Of a DNA stretch of 64,000 bases, positions 46,301-55,504 are shown in pieces (within the stretch, counting starts at the first letter, position 1; each line of letters begins with the position of its first letter). The translations under genes and the position numbers were made by a program. Location: positions 33,813,950 to 33,877,949 of the forward strand of contig OU744732.1 in NCBI GenBank assembly GCA_916613615.1. Reading direction: 5' to 3'. A model generated the notes under the pieces. That model was given only the letters and a program-made list of their open reading frames with translations, was not told the DNA's origin and made no database searches. The stretch comes from Steromphala cineraria. Taxonomy: Eukaryota > Mollusca > Gastropoda > Trochida > Trochidae.

Positions 46301-48316
46301 ACCGGACGTAGCGCTAATTCGTGACGTCATATGTATTTTATCAATTATACACTTATAGAATAACTATCATATACAATACTTATATATCTATAATTGTATT
46401 CTTTATTGCCAATATATGTATCTCTAGTATAACATATATGTGAGACTTTCATGTCACCCACCGACCATGTCGGATGTGTACAACATCTTGCTAATGTTGT
46501 TTCTATATTTCACAGGCAATAAACTGGTTTCAATTTTCGACGACGTTCCCCGTCTTTTACTTCATTGTCCAAGGACACCTATGACCTGAACCCGTGACAT
46601 AAGCTTAAAATTATTATCTCAATTTAATGAGATTGTAACTCATCGTTACAGAATACAATTGCTAAAAGTTAGTACGACCGAATATTACATACCATATCGA
46701 TGCCATGCCCAATACATTGTTTCCTTGCCATTCCGAAAACATCTTGAACAACCCAGGACATCAGGGTGTTGTTTTACCCGATGGAAGAGATCAGTGGACC
46801 CACATTTACTGGTTCCTAGATGGAAATACGGGAGACATCGGAGGATTTCGTTTGCATCCTTCCAACAAGGGTTTTTGTAATTCCATAAAGTTTTGGGTCT
46901 TTGCTGAAACAACGCTAAAACAATAACTACCCATAACTTATGCACGTAGTTAGGTTATGTTATTACTTTTTGGTTAGGTAAAACACATACATTATCATTG
47001 ATATCAATCTTATTAAGATATGATCCACATTGCTACCCTATGCATGTACTATAAAAAATGTTGTGATCTTATTTTAATGAGATTGAACGGATTAATCTTA
47101 GATTGTGACCGGTGAACTTTTTTGTGCATATTCTTACCAATGAATGTTTAGAAGTGATAAAGAGTAATTGTACATAGCTTTTACTTATAAAAAGGTCATT
47201 AAGGGCTCCTGCAGATATATCATTGCTGGTAAAGAATAATGTATTCTAGGCATCACTGACGCCTTAAACTCCAGAAAGAAATCAACTTTACTCTCCCAGG
47301 TCAGTTATTAACCTTGATATGCTTTCCGATAGGGCGCGGTTGCTTTTTTAGCGACCATATTAAATACATCACTCTACGCTACTCTTATCACAATTTAAAT
47401 GATTTCATCGGATTCCTTGACCTCCAAAACCTATGTAAAGACACCGTATTTACTACTGCAGTACAGATCAGGATTGAATTGTGCTGGTTAGAATGAGTTG
47501 GCGGCCATCTTGGACGCCATCTTGAATTGCAACTTACTGTCCCACATCTGGGATAAAAAAAATAATAATGAATATTTGTATAGCGCTTTATTCATACACA
47601 AGGTGCATGATCAAAGCGCATAGCATATGGTAATGAAAGGTAATGATTGATATCATAAGAATGAAATTGAAAGTATGAGAAAGAGTATGAATGATAAAAT
47701 ATGAATATTTGCAGCATATAAAATCAGTTGTTAAATTCTGCAGGGAAATATAGTGAAATAATGTCTATGAATAACAGTTCGAAAAAAGGTAAGTTTTCAG
47801 TTTCGTTTTAAAAACAGTTAGGCTTCCTCACTTTTTTTACTCTCATAAGGGTCCAGCAGTTAAAAGTCAAAATAAGGGGATATATACAGGAAAAACACTT
47901 TTAATAATTTGTACATTTTAGCAAATTAGCGTTCATATGTCTATCAGTCCCAAATTGAACCTACAAAAATATGTTTATTGCCATGTAAAATGTATCAACA
48001 CCATCGTCTTTTGTACAAAACCGAAATGAACTGTAGAGTGAACCCTTACCAGGCAGAATATATCTTCTGTCTTGTCTGGTGCTGCGCCTAAACATTCCAT
48101 TTCAGCAACTTCTTTTTTTCTGCCCGGATACTTTGAATAATGTGTGACGTTTGGAAACTGTAGTTCAGTTTGGGTTACGAAGTCCAACATTTTGTTCAGC
48201 GGTATTGTAAAGGGGGTGTTTGATGAAGTAATTAAAATGATTAATGATATAATCATTGCAGTTATTACTATTACTGGCCTTGATGTTAATGTTTTGTGCA
48301 GCAACATCAGACACAT
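28383..48316 (-). CDS. CHST15: CHST15-like carbohydrate sulfotransferase, 8 exons, with a frameshift in the last exon
   Basis: Golgi type II sulfotransferase that transfers sulfate from PAPS to glycosaminoglycan sugars; CHST15 acts on GalNAc-4-sulfate. Minus-strand exons: 48050-48316 (start codon), 47538-47547 (proposed 10 nt), 46693-46914, 35784-35912, 34784-34940, 31459-31612, 28925-29072, 28383-28559. Phases fit at every junction. Exon 1 encodes a short cytosolic tail and a hydrophobic anchor (VIVITAMIISLIILI). The 5'-PAPS loop is LGTSKCGSTDLFHRV in exon 3. The 3'-phosphate motif RDPVERLYSDYYF spans exons 5/6. Family-like blocks include KNPCW, LRCLPYF, SVFPREKFLFLRTEDY and MKVFDFLKL. In the last exon the frame changes at the T-run 28507-28511, leading to an early stop; the other frame continues with LLSDFYAQYTTELAGLL to the stop at 28383. 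That may be an assembly error or a real lesion. Without it the protein is about 420 aa. The Ty3 element lies in its intron 3, antisense. Confidence 0.88.
28570..28860 (-). repeat. Tandem duplication of the 5' end of the CHST15-like last exon
   Basis: Bases 28690-28735 repeat 28523-28566 (atgctctcaaactcgttagc against atgctatcaaactcgtccgc). This includes the first ~14 codons of exon 8 and the acceptor area, about 167 bp upstream in gene terms. The copy's frame would read LDADEFDSII (original LEANEFESIL) but is out of phase with the preceding donor. A shorter third copy of the neighbouring sequence (ttgtgaaacaaag) lies at 28816-28850. Confidence 0.7.
29657..29959 (-). mobile_element. TTAA MITE, copy 3
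   Basis: Ends ggggccgtagcacg / cgtactgcccct with TTAA at 29653-29656 and 29960-29963. Inverted orientation, about 50 bp internal loss. In CHST15-like intron 6. Confidence 0.82.
29998..30350 (+). mobile_element. TTAA MITE, copy 4
   Basis: Ends AGGGGCAGTAGCACG / CGTGCTACTGCCCCT, TTAA at 29994-29997 and 30351-30354. 353 bp, 38 bp from copy 3 and in opposite orientation. Confidence 0.9.
30677..31004 (+). mobile_element. TTAA MITE, copy 5
   Basis: Ends AGGGACAGTAGCACG / CGTGCTACTGCCCCT, TTAA at 30673-30676 and 31005-31008. 328 bp. Confidence 0.88.
31111..31186. repeat. Short hairpin repeat (family member 2)
   Basis: gctatcagagacaac... pairs imperfectly with ...gggtttcacatagcggggcc, around an inner palindrome ctatattgacctgtcaatag. 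It resembles the hairpin at 27785-27859. Confidence 0.45.
31700..32305. repeat. Tandem ~170-260-bp repeats ending in a CGGA microsatellite
   Basis: The landmark 'gaactccatcaaggtat' recurs near 31733, 31993 and 32166, and 'ggcaataactccgtaaa' near 31950 and 32128. The array ends in ggacggacgg...ggacggagct, complementary in type to the GTCC tract that opens the element at 11742. It is likely a truncated, inverted member of the same broad repeat class, in CHST15-like intron 5. Confidence 0.65.
32480..33340 (+). pseudogene. GC-rich decayed ORF block, probably a retroelement gag remnant
   Basis: Much richer in G and C than its surroundings. Coding-like stretches appear in different frames: one near 32764 with CEECESLSRDAVKLYL and AVYAKRG, a second around 32920 with acidic DTREFEADEGGSNSDERLRQ, and a third near 33160-33300 with ARIPELHALQADLLRFEARD. 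Order and composition suggest one former protein broken by frameshifts, possibly the Gag of a tyrosine-recombinase or LTR retroelement. I cannot name the family. Confidence 0.4.
33371..33889. other. AT-rich intron sequence, nothing recognised
   Basis: Part of CHST15-like intron 5. It includes simple AT/AAT runs near 33810-33890. Confidence 0.5.
33890..34783 (-). repeat. Decaying tandem array of CHST15-like exon-5 end plus splice donor
   Basis: Read on the minus strand, the end of exon 5 (aagatggtacttatactacg, then agaccccgtggaaag) and its donor gtagatt are repeated downstream. Boundary copies fall at 34692 (exon part nearly perfect), 34625, 34469, 34302 and 34116, with weaker ones near 34557 and 34025. 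The genuine boundary is 34784. Spacing grows from 67 to about 186 bp, and copies decay with distance. Between them are shared spacers (ttgatatatactaaggaat). Confidence 0.85.
35042..35242 (+). mobile_element. TTAA MITE, copy 6, internally deleted
   Basis: Ends AGGGGCAGTAGCACG / CGTGCTACTGTCCC, TTAA at 35038-35041 and 35243-35246. About 140 bp of the left interior is missing. In CHST15-like intron 4. Confidence 0.85.
36263..36337. repeat. Poly-C tract facing a poly-G tract
   Basis: 26 consecutive C at 36263-36288 and 15 G at 36323-36337, separated by 34 bp. They could pair as a hairpin or form quadruplex/i-motif structures. Run lengths in an assembly may be inexact. Confidence 0.8.
36380..36809 (+). 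mobile_element. TTAA MITE, copy 7, degenerate and interrupted
   Basis: The internal motif aaaggtgttcacacaaaat and the right end acgtgccactgtccct are present, with TTAA at 36810-36813. The left end is not recognisable and may have been replaced by the C/G tracts. A second element is nested at 36505-36653. Confidence 0.7.
36505..36653. mobile_element. 149-bp MITE nested in TTAA MITE copy 7
   Basis: Terminal inverted repeats cagtctgattgaaatcgac (36505-36523) and gtcgattttaatcagactg (36635-36653), 18/19 complementary. The duplication at its borders is unclear. It contains ggttcgaaccc, a chance-like B-box match. Confidence 0.75.
36930..37197. repeat. 148-bp tandem duplication, second copy split by the Ty3 element
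   Basis: aataatcaagttagtattta (from 36934) recurs at 37082, and the copies run in parallel to ccattttaag. The first copy continues cttaaaattattatct. The second is broken at 37197 by the LTR and resumes at 46600 (taagcttaaaattattatct), so copy 1 shows the empty target site. Confidence 0.9.
37198..37975 (+). repeat. 5' LTR of the Ty3/gypsy element
   Basis: 778 bp, TGT...ACA. It contains a 72-bp internal direct repeat (37336-37407 and 37821-37892). The first copy ends ttcacagGTAAGC (donor-like), the second ttcacagGC (acceptor-like). An AATAAA follows the second copy at 37894. CRE-like TGACGTCA boxes occur in the middle (cgtgacgtcac, cgtgacgtcat). Confidence 0.95.
37978..37995 (+). other. Primer-binding site, tRNA-Lys type
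   Basis: TGGCGCCCGAACAGGGAC begins 2 bp after the LTR. It is complementary to the 3' end of tRNA-Lys(UUU), the primer also known from several retroviruses. Confidence 0.92.
37996..39631 (+). other. Long untranslated leader of the Ty3/gypsy element
   Basis: 1.6 kb without a sustained frame. It contains small tandem repeats: tcatcatgctcatcat near 38083-38120, a catgccattgacatt motif repeated about five times at 38475-38590, and cgcgttattaattct repeats near 38900. It presumably includes packaging signals, which cannot be located by eye. Confidence 0.6.
39632..40762 (+). CDS. Ty3/gypsy Gag, PNMA-like capsid
   Basis: 376 aa from the ATG in catcATGG; the frame is open upstream to 39548, but conserved sequence begins here. 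After a Pro/His-rich linker comes a Retrotrans_gag/PNMA-type capsid region: FENWKFEVRCL, AARVLISLGE, LQRLEGPYG, ESETVASWGIRLEDIL, NRFWTGLRNPTLKDATRHAF. Then comes a Gln/Pro-rich stretch, a likely helix (LSDITKRLEKLE) and an Arg-rich tail RGRGRRGQCRGRG. No CCHC zinc knuckle is present; the RG-rich tail may replace it. The stop at 40760-40762 directly follows the slippery heptamer. The resemblance to PNMA-class Gag is from memory of the family. Confidence 0.9.
   Translation: MAQGGEDWEVKSEVISDEDEARMLNYLQKTGKYSIHSLPNSSTPHHKHIPSSYFAHTPSFPPYVPTPGSFPFPPPLYPPAPWTTLQQPPRISSFSGEEPVPKGETTFENWKFEVRCLMRDDNITSSALMQAVRKSLRGSAARVLISLGEFATVTDILQRLEGPYGTIITAEQLLQQFHQASQKESETVASWGIRLEDILQSVRDRGSYMDEQSSQAMLRNRFWTGLRNPTLKDATRHAFYSAMDFHSLLQTVRLIEQEISNNQPVKPKPSRSQHQPQTLGFTQPQVGSATSHQDQTARQLSDITKRLEKLEVASRKPSTDSHVLQQILDRLKALESKETQPQQYSLPPQRTRGRGRRGQCRGRGFSNKKEEEDSLN
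40753..40812 (+). promoter_or_regulatory. -1 ribosomal frameshift signal between gag and pol
   Basis: The heptamer TTTAAAC (40753-40759) lies in gag phase T TTA AAC, immediately before the gag TAA, and pol is open in the -1 frame. After a 5-nt spacer, CAGCCT (40765-40770) can pair with AGGCTG (40790-40795). GGGGC in the loop (40779-40783) can pair with GCCCC (40808-40812), giving a possible pseudoknot. Confidence 0.8.
40759..44688 (+). CDS. Ty3/gypsy Pol (protease, RT, RNase H, integrase)
   Basis: Expressed as a -1 fusion to Gag; the frame is open from 40708. In order: aspartic protease with ALIDPGS (Asp at 40897; DPGS in place of the usual D-S/T-G); RT with KLDLRSGYWQV, FGLTNAPATFQ and catalytic YLDD (42211-42222); RNase H with HTDAS (Asp at 42691), KLEFLALKWAV and a DADGLSR end; integrase with an HHCC zinc domain (HDNSGHQG...CGNCVRRK); and a DDE core of Asp 43645, Asp 43822 (SDQG) and Glu 43930 (TERF). 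The second Asp and Glu are 35 residues apart. A GPY/F-like region follows. No internal stop or frameshift. The stop at 44686 is followed by 100 open codons in the same frame. Confidence 0.95.
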   Translation, partial: LSQPTAAGHAQAEGTTSPRSDLHQRMVGKANEADINIEGLDCHALIDPGSMVSTVSEGFHASSLSHLPLRHLEDFEIEVMGAGDNILPYSGYLEAKVNIPFINRELDIILLVTGDTEYNRRVPLVIGTNVIDLVERFMEPVDSAIPASWVTALRSQANGIIGQVRSSNKTPIHIQPNQMMTIDGLVRHQPGRATAITEHHDLDSDLRTGLSVCPRLVEIGKRGNSSRVPVRICNMSARTITIPAKTRLCQLHEVRVVSEVPVDALPTKTSTSQETSTSPVDMDLSDSCLTDGQKDEALTMLSRWNCIMSKSLIDLGHTTAVQHEINLMDDTPFKEPHRRIPPGMFEEVREHLHEMLTCGAIRESHSPYSSNIVLVRKKDKSLRLCLDFRRINRQTVKDAYAIPRIDETLDCLSGSSIFSKLDLRSGYWQVELKEEDKHKTAFSAGPLGFYECNRMPFGLTNAPATFQRLMEKCMGDLNLKECLIYLDDIIIFSTTFEEHLKRLEAVFQRLKDNGLKLKPSKCELFRDRVTYLGHVVSCNGIETDPEKVSALKNWPIPTNVHEVRRFLGFTGYYRRFVKDFSRIARPLNDLLTDQPKRKRRSSKPDPNWKWSDEQQEAFDALIQHLTSPPILAYADYSLPFEVHTDASADGLGAVLYQKQDNKMRVIAYASRGLRKSERNYPAHKLEFLALKWAVTDKFHEYLYGNKFEVKTDNNPLTYVLTSAKLDATGHRWLAALSAYDFIITYRAGKTNMDADGLSRRPDFANSKECHIEPPSIKAICQVHRTSCIAAESLSCDEKVVCQDDVLPLTPTSLSWKKEQLSDQHLGRVINLISKGVRLTARQRSLEDPTVRRLLQDWDKLFIKNGILFRRVSNTEGIEQQLVLPKNKIQDVLQHLHDNSGHQGRDRTIHLVRSRFFWPGMSEDVEKYIKNCGNCVRRKSKTSVKAASLVSIHTSQPMELVCLDYLKLEESKGGYENILVITDHFTRYAIAIPTRNQSAKTTARVLFDNFLVHYGFPAKLHSDQGRNFEGNIIRELCQLTGIKKTRTTPYHPQGNGMTERFNQTLMNMLGTLDEDKKSDWKTYVPALVHSYNATRHESTGFTPFYLMFGRHPRLPVDAFLGFDLGQGQATCTQYANNLKKRLQFAYNIASKESRKAGQRHKQQYDKKVRESFLQPNDRVLVRLVGLTGRNKLANKWGKDVYIVAKQPNKDIPVYTLRQESGQGPVKTLHRNMLLPLESVSLHQDTPRTERRQSGRSKKSVSLRVKEFQASDRSEEDSQDEDEVILLPRLRSQARQTHHIPSAGSGPPTQR
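44689..44991 (+). other. In-frame open continuation of pol beyond its TAA
   Basis: After TAA (44686-44688) the pol frame stays open for 100 codons to TGA 44989-44991. The stretch is Ser/Thr/Pro-rich, then basic with a Trp (RPTRLRARPAWMQ), a composition often seen at the C-terminus of Ty3/gypsy Pol. A hydrophobic reading frame in another phase (44810-45067) overlaps it and is probably fortuitous. Confidence 0.55.
45219..45234 (+). other. Polypurine tract
   Basis: caaagggggggg then aaga directly abuts the 3' LTR and would prime plus-strand synthesis. Confidence 0.85.
45235..46599 (+). repeat. 3' LTR of the Ty3/gypsy element, interrupted by a MITE
   Basis: 1365 bp; 778 bp after removal of 45519/45523-46109. 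It is followed by the target duplication taag. The sequence otherwise reads the same as the 5' LTR, including the 72-bp internal repeat. Confidence 0.95.
45523..46105. mobile_element. piggyBac-like MITE inside the 3' LTR
   Basis: 583 bp with 14-bp perfect ends CCCTTACGATGCGG / CCGCATCGTAAGGG and TTAA on both sides (45519-45522, 46106-46109). The 5' LTR shows the single-TTAA empty site (aaccTTAAgttag). A TTAA target and CCY... ends are diagnostic of piggyBac-type elements. The interior has a ~150-bp direct repeat (45613 and 45804, ccgcttctttatttttgtgc). No transposase. Confidence 0.95.
46604..46692. other. Right flank of the Ty3 insertion, CHST15-like intron 3
   Basis: It continues the tandem duplication interrupted at 37197 and then unique intron sequence up to exon 3 of the sulfotransferase. 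Confidence 0.6.
47538..47547 (-). other. CHST15: Proposed 10-nt microexon of the CHST15-like gene
   Basis: On the minus strand, tttttatcccag / ATGTGGGACA / GTAAGTTGC. It has a strong acceptor with a T-run and a consensus donor around 10 nt. Exon 1 ends in phase 0 and exon 3 begins needing one base. A 10-nt exon (three codons plus one base) is what is required, but an undetected longer exon could do the same. Confidence 0.5.
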
Positions 48317-48318
48317 AT

Positions 48319-49700
48319 CTGGAAAGTAGAAAAACAGATTATTATAAAAGATAATGCTCTGAAATAGACACGTAAAAACAATCAAAATGTCAATTTGGCT
48401 TACTAAATCTTCAAATAAGCACCGGGTAATTATTAATTTCAAACGTCGTTTTATACTGCCATTATTCGAGGATTTACGGAATATTGTTCTGTTAGAGATA
48501 ATTGGAGGAATTGGGAGATAGTATTATGAATCGCTTATCTTAAAGAGCGACTCTGTAAATTGTTAGGGATCACATATGATAAGCCTTATTAATCGTGGGA
48601 TTGGGTCTCAATTATGATCGAAAACCGGACAATGACGCACGCCAAACGTAATCTTTAGAACCTATCTACAACAGTCAGAATGAGGTTTTATATGTTATTT
48701 TACTAGTAGCAATGTACAATTAGACGTGTGAATTTCTTTTCCACGAATATAAATGGCCTTTCAAAGAGTTTCAAAACAACAACTAATCATAAAATTGCCA
48801 TTTCGGGTGAATATGTGAAATGTTTGAGTTGATATAATTAATCAATCTACCATAAATGTGAAAAATACTCGTTTCTGATTGGCTACCGTGAAAAATCAGA
48901 GGGCGTATAATTTGGTTATACGGTGCTCTGTTTAATGCGCAAGAATTCATTTGTTGCCTAGCAACAAGTAGTTCTCTAAATTTGCTGTTGTGTCGGAAAT
49001 TTCACAAAATATGCAATTATTGCTTTGTACGTACATTATTCATGAAATTTAGACCAACAAACGCTTGCAGTCTGTCAAAACCGGTAAAATACACGAAACT
49101 GACAACATTTCAGATTTCCCGGTGGCATATTCAGTCATTCTGTAGCGTTAGACCAAAACGGGTCCGTCAAAGTTGGGCCGGCAAGATTATCGCATGAATA
49201 TGAATCTAAATGCGGCATACACTTATCTTAAGTTTATTTACAACACCAATGCAATTATTCTGACGCGTTCGACTTTAAATTAAATTTAGAGCTATAATAA
49301 CTCCCTTATATGCCGCTGATTTCCAAACACAGTATGTTTATCTCCTAATTATGTCATCTACATTAGTTTCAAAGCAAAACAATATGTGTTGAAAATCATG
49401 GAGTGGCTCATTAAGATGATCATTTGAATGGATCTGGAATCAAATATAATTATCAAGGTTATGTTAATATTACCGGATAGTTGTCCTAAGCAATGTACAA
49501 TGATTTATATCCAAGTCGATGACTTTACAACTGGAGTGTTTCGTCATTCAAAGTCAAACGAAGGTATTGCCAGTTTTACCACCATGAAGTGTGTTGCGAA
49601 CGTAATAGACAAACATTCTGTTATTAGTTTCTTTATATATTCTGAATGTTAAATCAACACATTAAGAAGTGTCGACGTTTCATGATATATCACAGGGCCG
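48319..49700. other. Upstream of the CHST15-like coding start; no gene
   Basis: The acceptor ttccag at 48319-48324 (minus) just before the start codon implies a non-coding first exon farther right, not located. Otherwise AT-rich with short fortuitous frames. Confidence 0.5.
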
Positions 49701-49718
49701 TCTACCCATGAATCCGAT

Positions 49719-49960
49719 TCACGTATTCCTTGCCGGATCCTCCGGATTCATGCTAAAATGGTGTACTGGGATCCGGAGCCGTAAACCTCTCCGGATCCTA
49801 GATCCTGACGGACACCGCCGGATTCTCGTCCGGATCCTATGTAAATAAGAATACCAGGATCCTAGATCCGTACCGATACCCCCGTATTCTCTTCCGGATC
49901 CTAAGGAGAATAGAATACTTAGATACGGTGCCGGATACCTCACCGGATCCTCCCTAGCGG
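49719..49960. repeat. Cluster of degenerate CCGGATCC repeats
   Basis: Variants of ccggatcct / ggatcctagatcc recur every 20-35 bp: near 49733, 49770, 49791, 49830, 49858, 49893 and 49943. These are interspersed palindromes (GGATCC, TCCGGA) in an otherwise AT-rich region, directly followed by a GA microsatellite. Not coding in any sustained frame. Confidence 0.7.
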
Positions 49961-49977
49961 TAGGAAGAGATAATTAT

Positions 49978-53485
<3,508 letters not shown>

Positions 53486-53650
53486 TATTTCTTTCTCGGG
53501 CACAATGTCCCGTTAAATGAACCAATGAAATTGTAGAACATTAAATCTGACCAATGAAAATTTTATTTCTTTCTCCGGCACAATGTCTAGTTTAATGAAC
53601 CAATGAAGTTGTAGAACATTAAATATGACCAATGAAAATTTTAATGAATG
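53486..53650. repeat. Two-copy 78-bp tandem repeat
   Basis: atttctttctcgggcacaat (53487) recurs as atttctttctccggcacaat (53565), with similar downstream sequence (gaaccaatgaa, gtagaacattaaat, gaccaatgaaaatttt). Confidence 0.8.
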
Positions 53651-54674
53651 AAAGCTTTTCCTCCGAACACACTCCCAAACTGTAAGATTATACATTATTA
53701 ACATAGATATAACATTATATACATGGATCATCTGAGCAGGTTCGCTATTAGCCCTGCTGGAGGCGCTCGCTCTCAAACTAAGCGGGTTCGTTGTTTTCTT
53801 TCACTGAACATGTTTTATATTGTACCAGGTACCGATGTAAATTAACCTGGTACTATGTTTATTTTACCATTGTTTCATTGAAAGCATTTTAACCCTTTCT
53901 TCCCAATTTTGCTATGGTCTCTGTCTCTGAGTAATAAATCCTACTCCGAAAACTTTTCGTTTAGAAATTTATCTTATCTTTATGAAAATGAGTTATAAAA
54001 TTATCCAATAAGATTTCGTCTGACCCAGATCATTTGTTACACTGTGAATTAATACAGCTTCTTTCTTGAAACAGGTATTTATTACCGCTGGTTTCAAACC
54101 CATAGCTGTAAATATGCGTTTATTCCCTATAGTATTCCATGATACGTTGAGCAGAAGAGCGTTTAATTCCAGCGCATTGTAGTCGTAAAACCAGTCAAAA
54201 ATTTTCCCAGCATGCAACTGCAAAACAATAACAAAGTCAAAGAGCCCGTCCTGGCGTTTACTCAATCTTAAGGTTTTTCTGAGATCCGATCAGCCTCCCT
54301 TTAAGTCGTAATTTGATAATTAATAATTGAACAAATTGATAACTTTGCCATGACAGATTGTCTCGTAGCAACAAATCATCATGTCCTCTGCAATTTAGTT
54401 GAACAACACACTGAGGCCGGTTATAATGCTGCTTCATTACTAAATGGCCCACTCGATATGCAGGAACACGTTTTCAATGTCATTATAGTGTGTTGTTGCA
54501 AAGAAGCCTTTTTTAAACAAGTCTTTTTATTCATCATAGACATTCTTTTAGCACAGTTAATAATTCATTAAACAAGCTTTAATGATAAACATGTTTCATC
54601 AAAGTCAAATTTTACCTGTCACAGGACAATCATTTAAAAAAAAGAATAATACAAAATAACATCTATTTAATTAT
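53651..54674. other. Intergenic, no gene recognised
   Basis: No sustained frame with motifs; nothing structured seen. Confidence 0.45.
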
Positions 54675-55504
54675 TAGGTCTTCAAGACAAAGTCGTGAAG
54701 ACCTATTGTTTTTATCCGATTTCTTCAAGTTCTTATTATTATTATTTGTACAATTTTTGTGAGAGATCCACAGCTCAAACCGCTTGTTCAAATTTGCCCA
54801 AACTTGACATGCAGGTACCCCTTACCCTGGAATCGATAAACTAAGCTTTTAGGCATAATCGGTTCGTACATTAAAGGTCCAGTTCGAATCCAAAGTCGAA
54901 AATTTAACATTGATTTTTTTTTCAAAATGCACTTAGAGACTTGAAATTTTTTTTAAAAGAAGCGCAATAAAAAATAATGAAAAAAAGGAAATCAGGACAA
55001 ATTCGTAGGTCACGTGCTTTGGCCGCCATTTTGCTTTTAGTGCAGTTTTCACCGTTTCCGACCCCACCCGCCTTTGACAATCTTCTCCTCTGAAGATACT
55101 TGCACTACAGAGCTGAAATTCATACTGAATGTAGCTGGGGTACTGGTTTCTTGAATTCTAATTTTGAAAGACCTAACCTTAATACTTTTTGTACTGTGAC
55201 CTTTCAAAGTTTACCAAAATCTCAAAATCGCAAACTTCAAGGGAAGATAACTCAGAAACCAGACCTTAGAACGTTATGATTTTTGCATGAGAGCTAGACA
55301 TGAGCAAGGTCTTTAAGATCAAAGAATAAAATCGCTCGCGAACAGTCACTTCCGGTCAGGAGGAAGGGTCAAACTTTGCATTTTTGAAAGTGATGTTTTG
55401 GTCGGTATGGTTTAAACCTCTTTAACAAACATGCATGTGAAGGTCAAACATGCATGTGAAGGTCAAACAGTATGTGAAGGTCAAACAGCAATCTTGAAGA
55501 CCTA
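54675..55504. mobile_element. Inverted-repeat element with taggtcttcaaga ends
   Basis: Left taggtcttcaagac (54675) mirrors right tcttgaagaccta (ending 55504). A second internal copy gtgaagaccta lies at 54694-54705. Near the right end 'gtgaaggtcaaaca' is repeated three times (55437-55488). 830 bp, no transposase. A 14-bp perfect palindrome actgccgcggcagt follows at 55508. Confidence 0.65.

Larger units (their letters stand above)
37198..46599 (+). mobile_element. Young Ty3/gypsy LTR retrotransposon with 3'-LTR MITE
   Basis: It is bounded by LTRs beginning TGTCGCC and ending GTGACA. Both are 778 bp once the 587-bp MITE and TTAA are subtracted from the 3' copy, and I see no other difference. 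The target duplication appears to be 4 bp, TAAG (37194-37197 and 46600-46603). The order PBS, gag, pol (protease, RT, RNase H, integrase), polypurine tract is that of Ty3/gypsy; there is no convincing env. It lies in CHST15-like intron 3, antisense to the gene. LTR identity implies very recent insertion. Confidence 0.95.
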
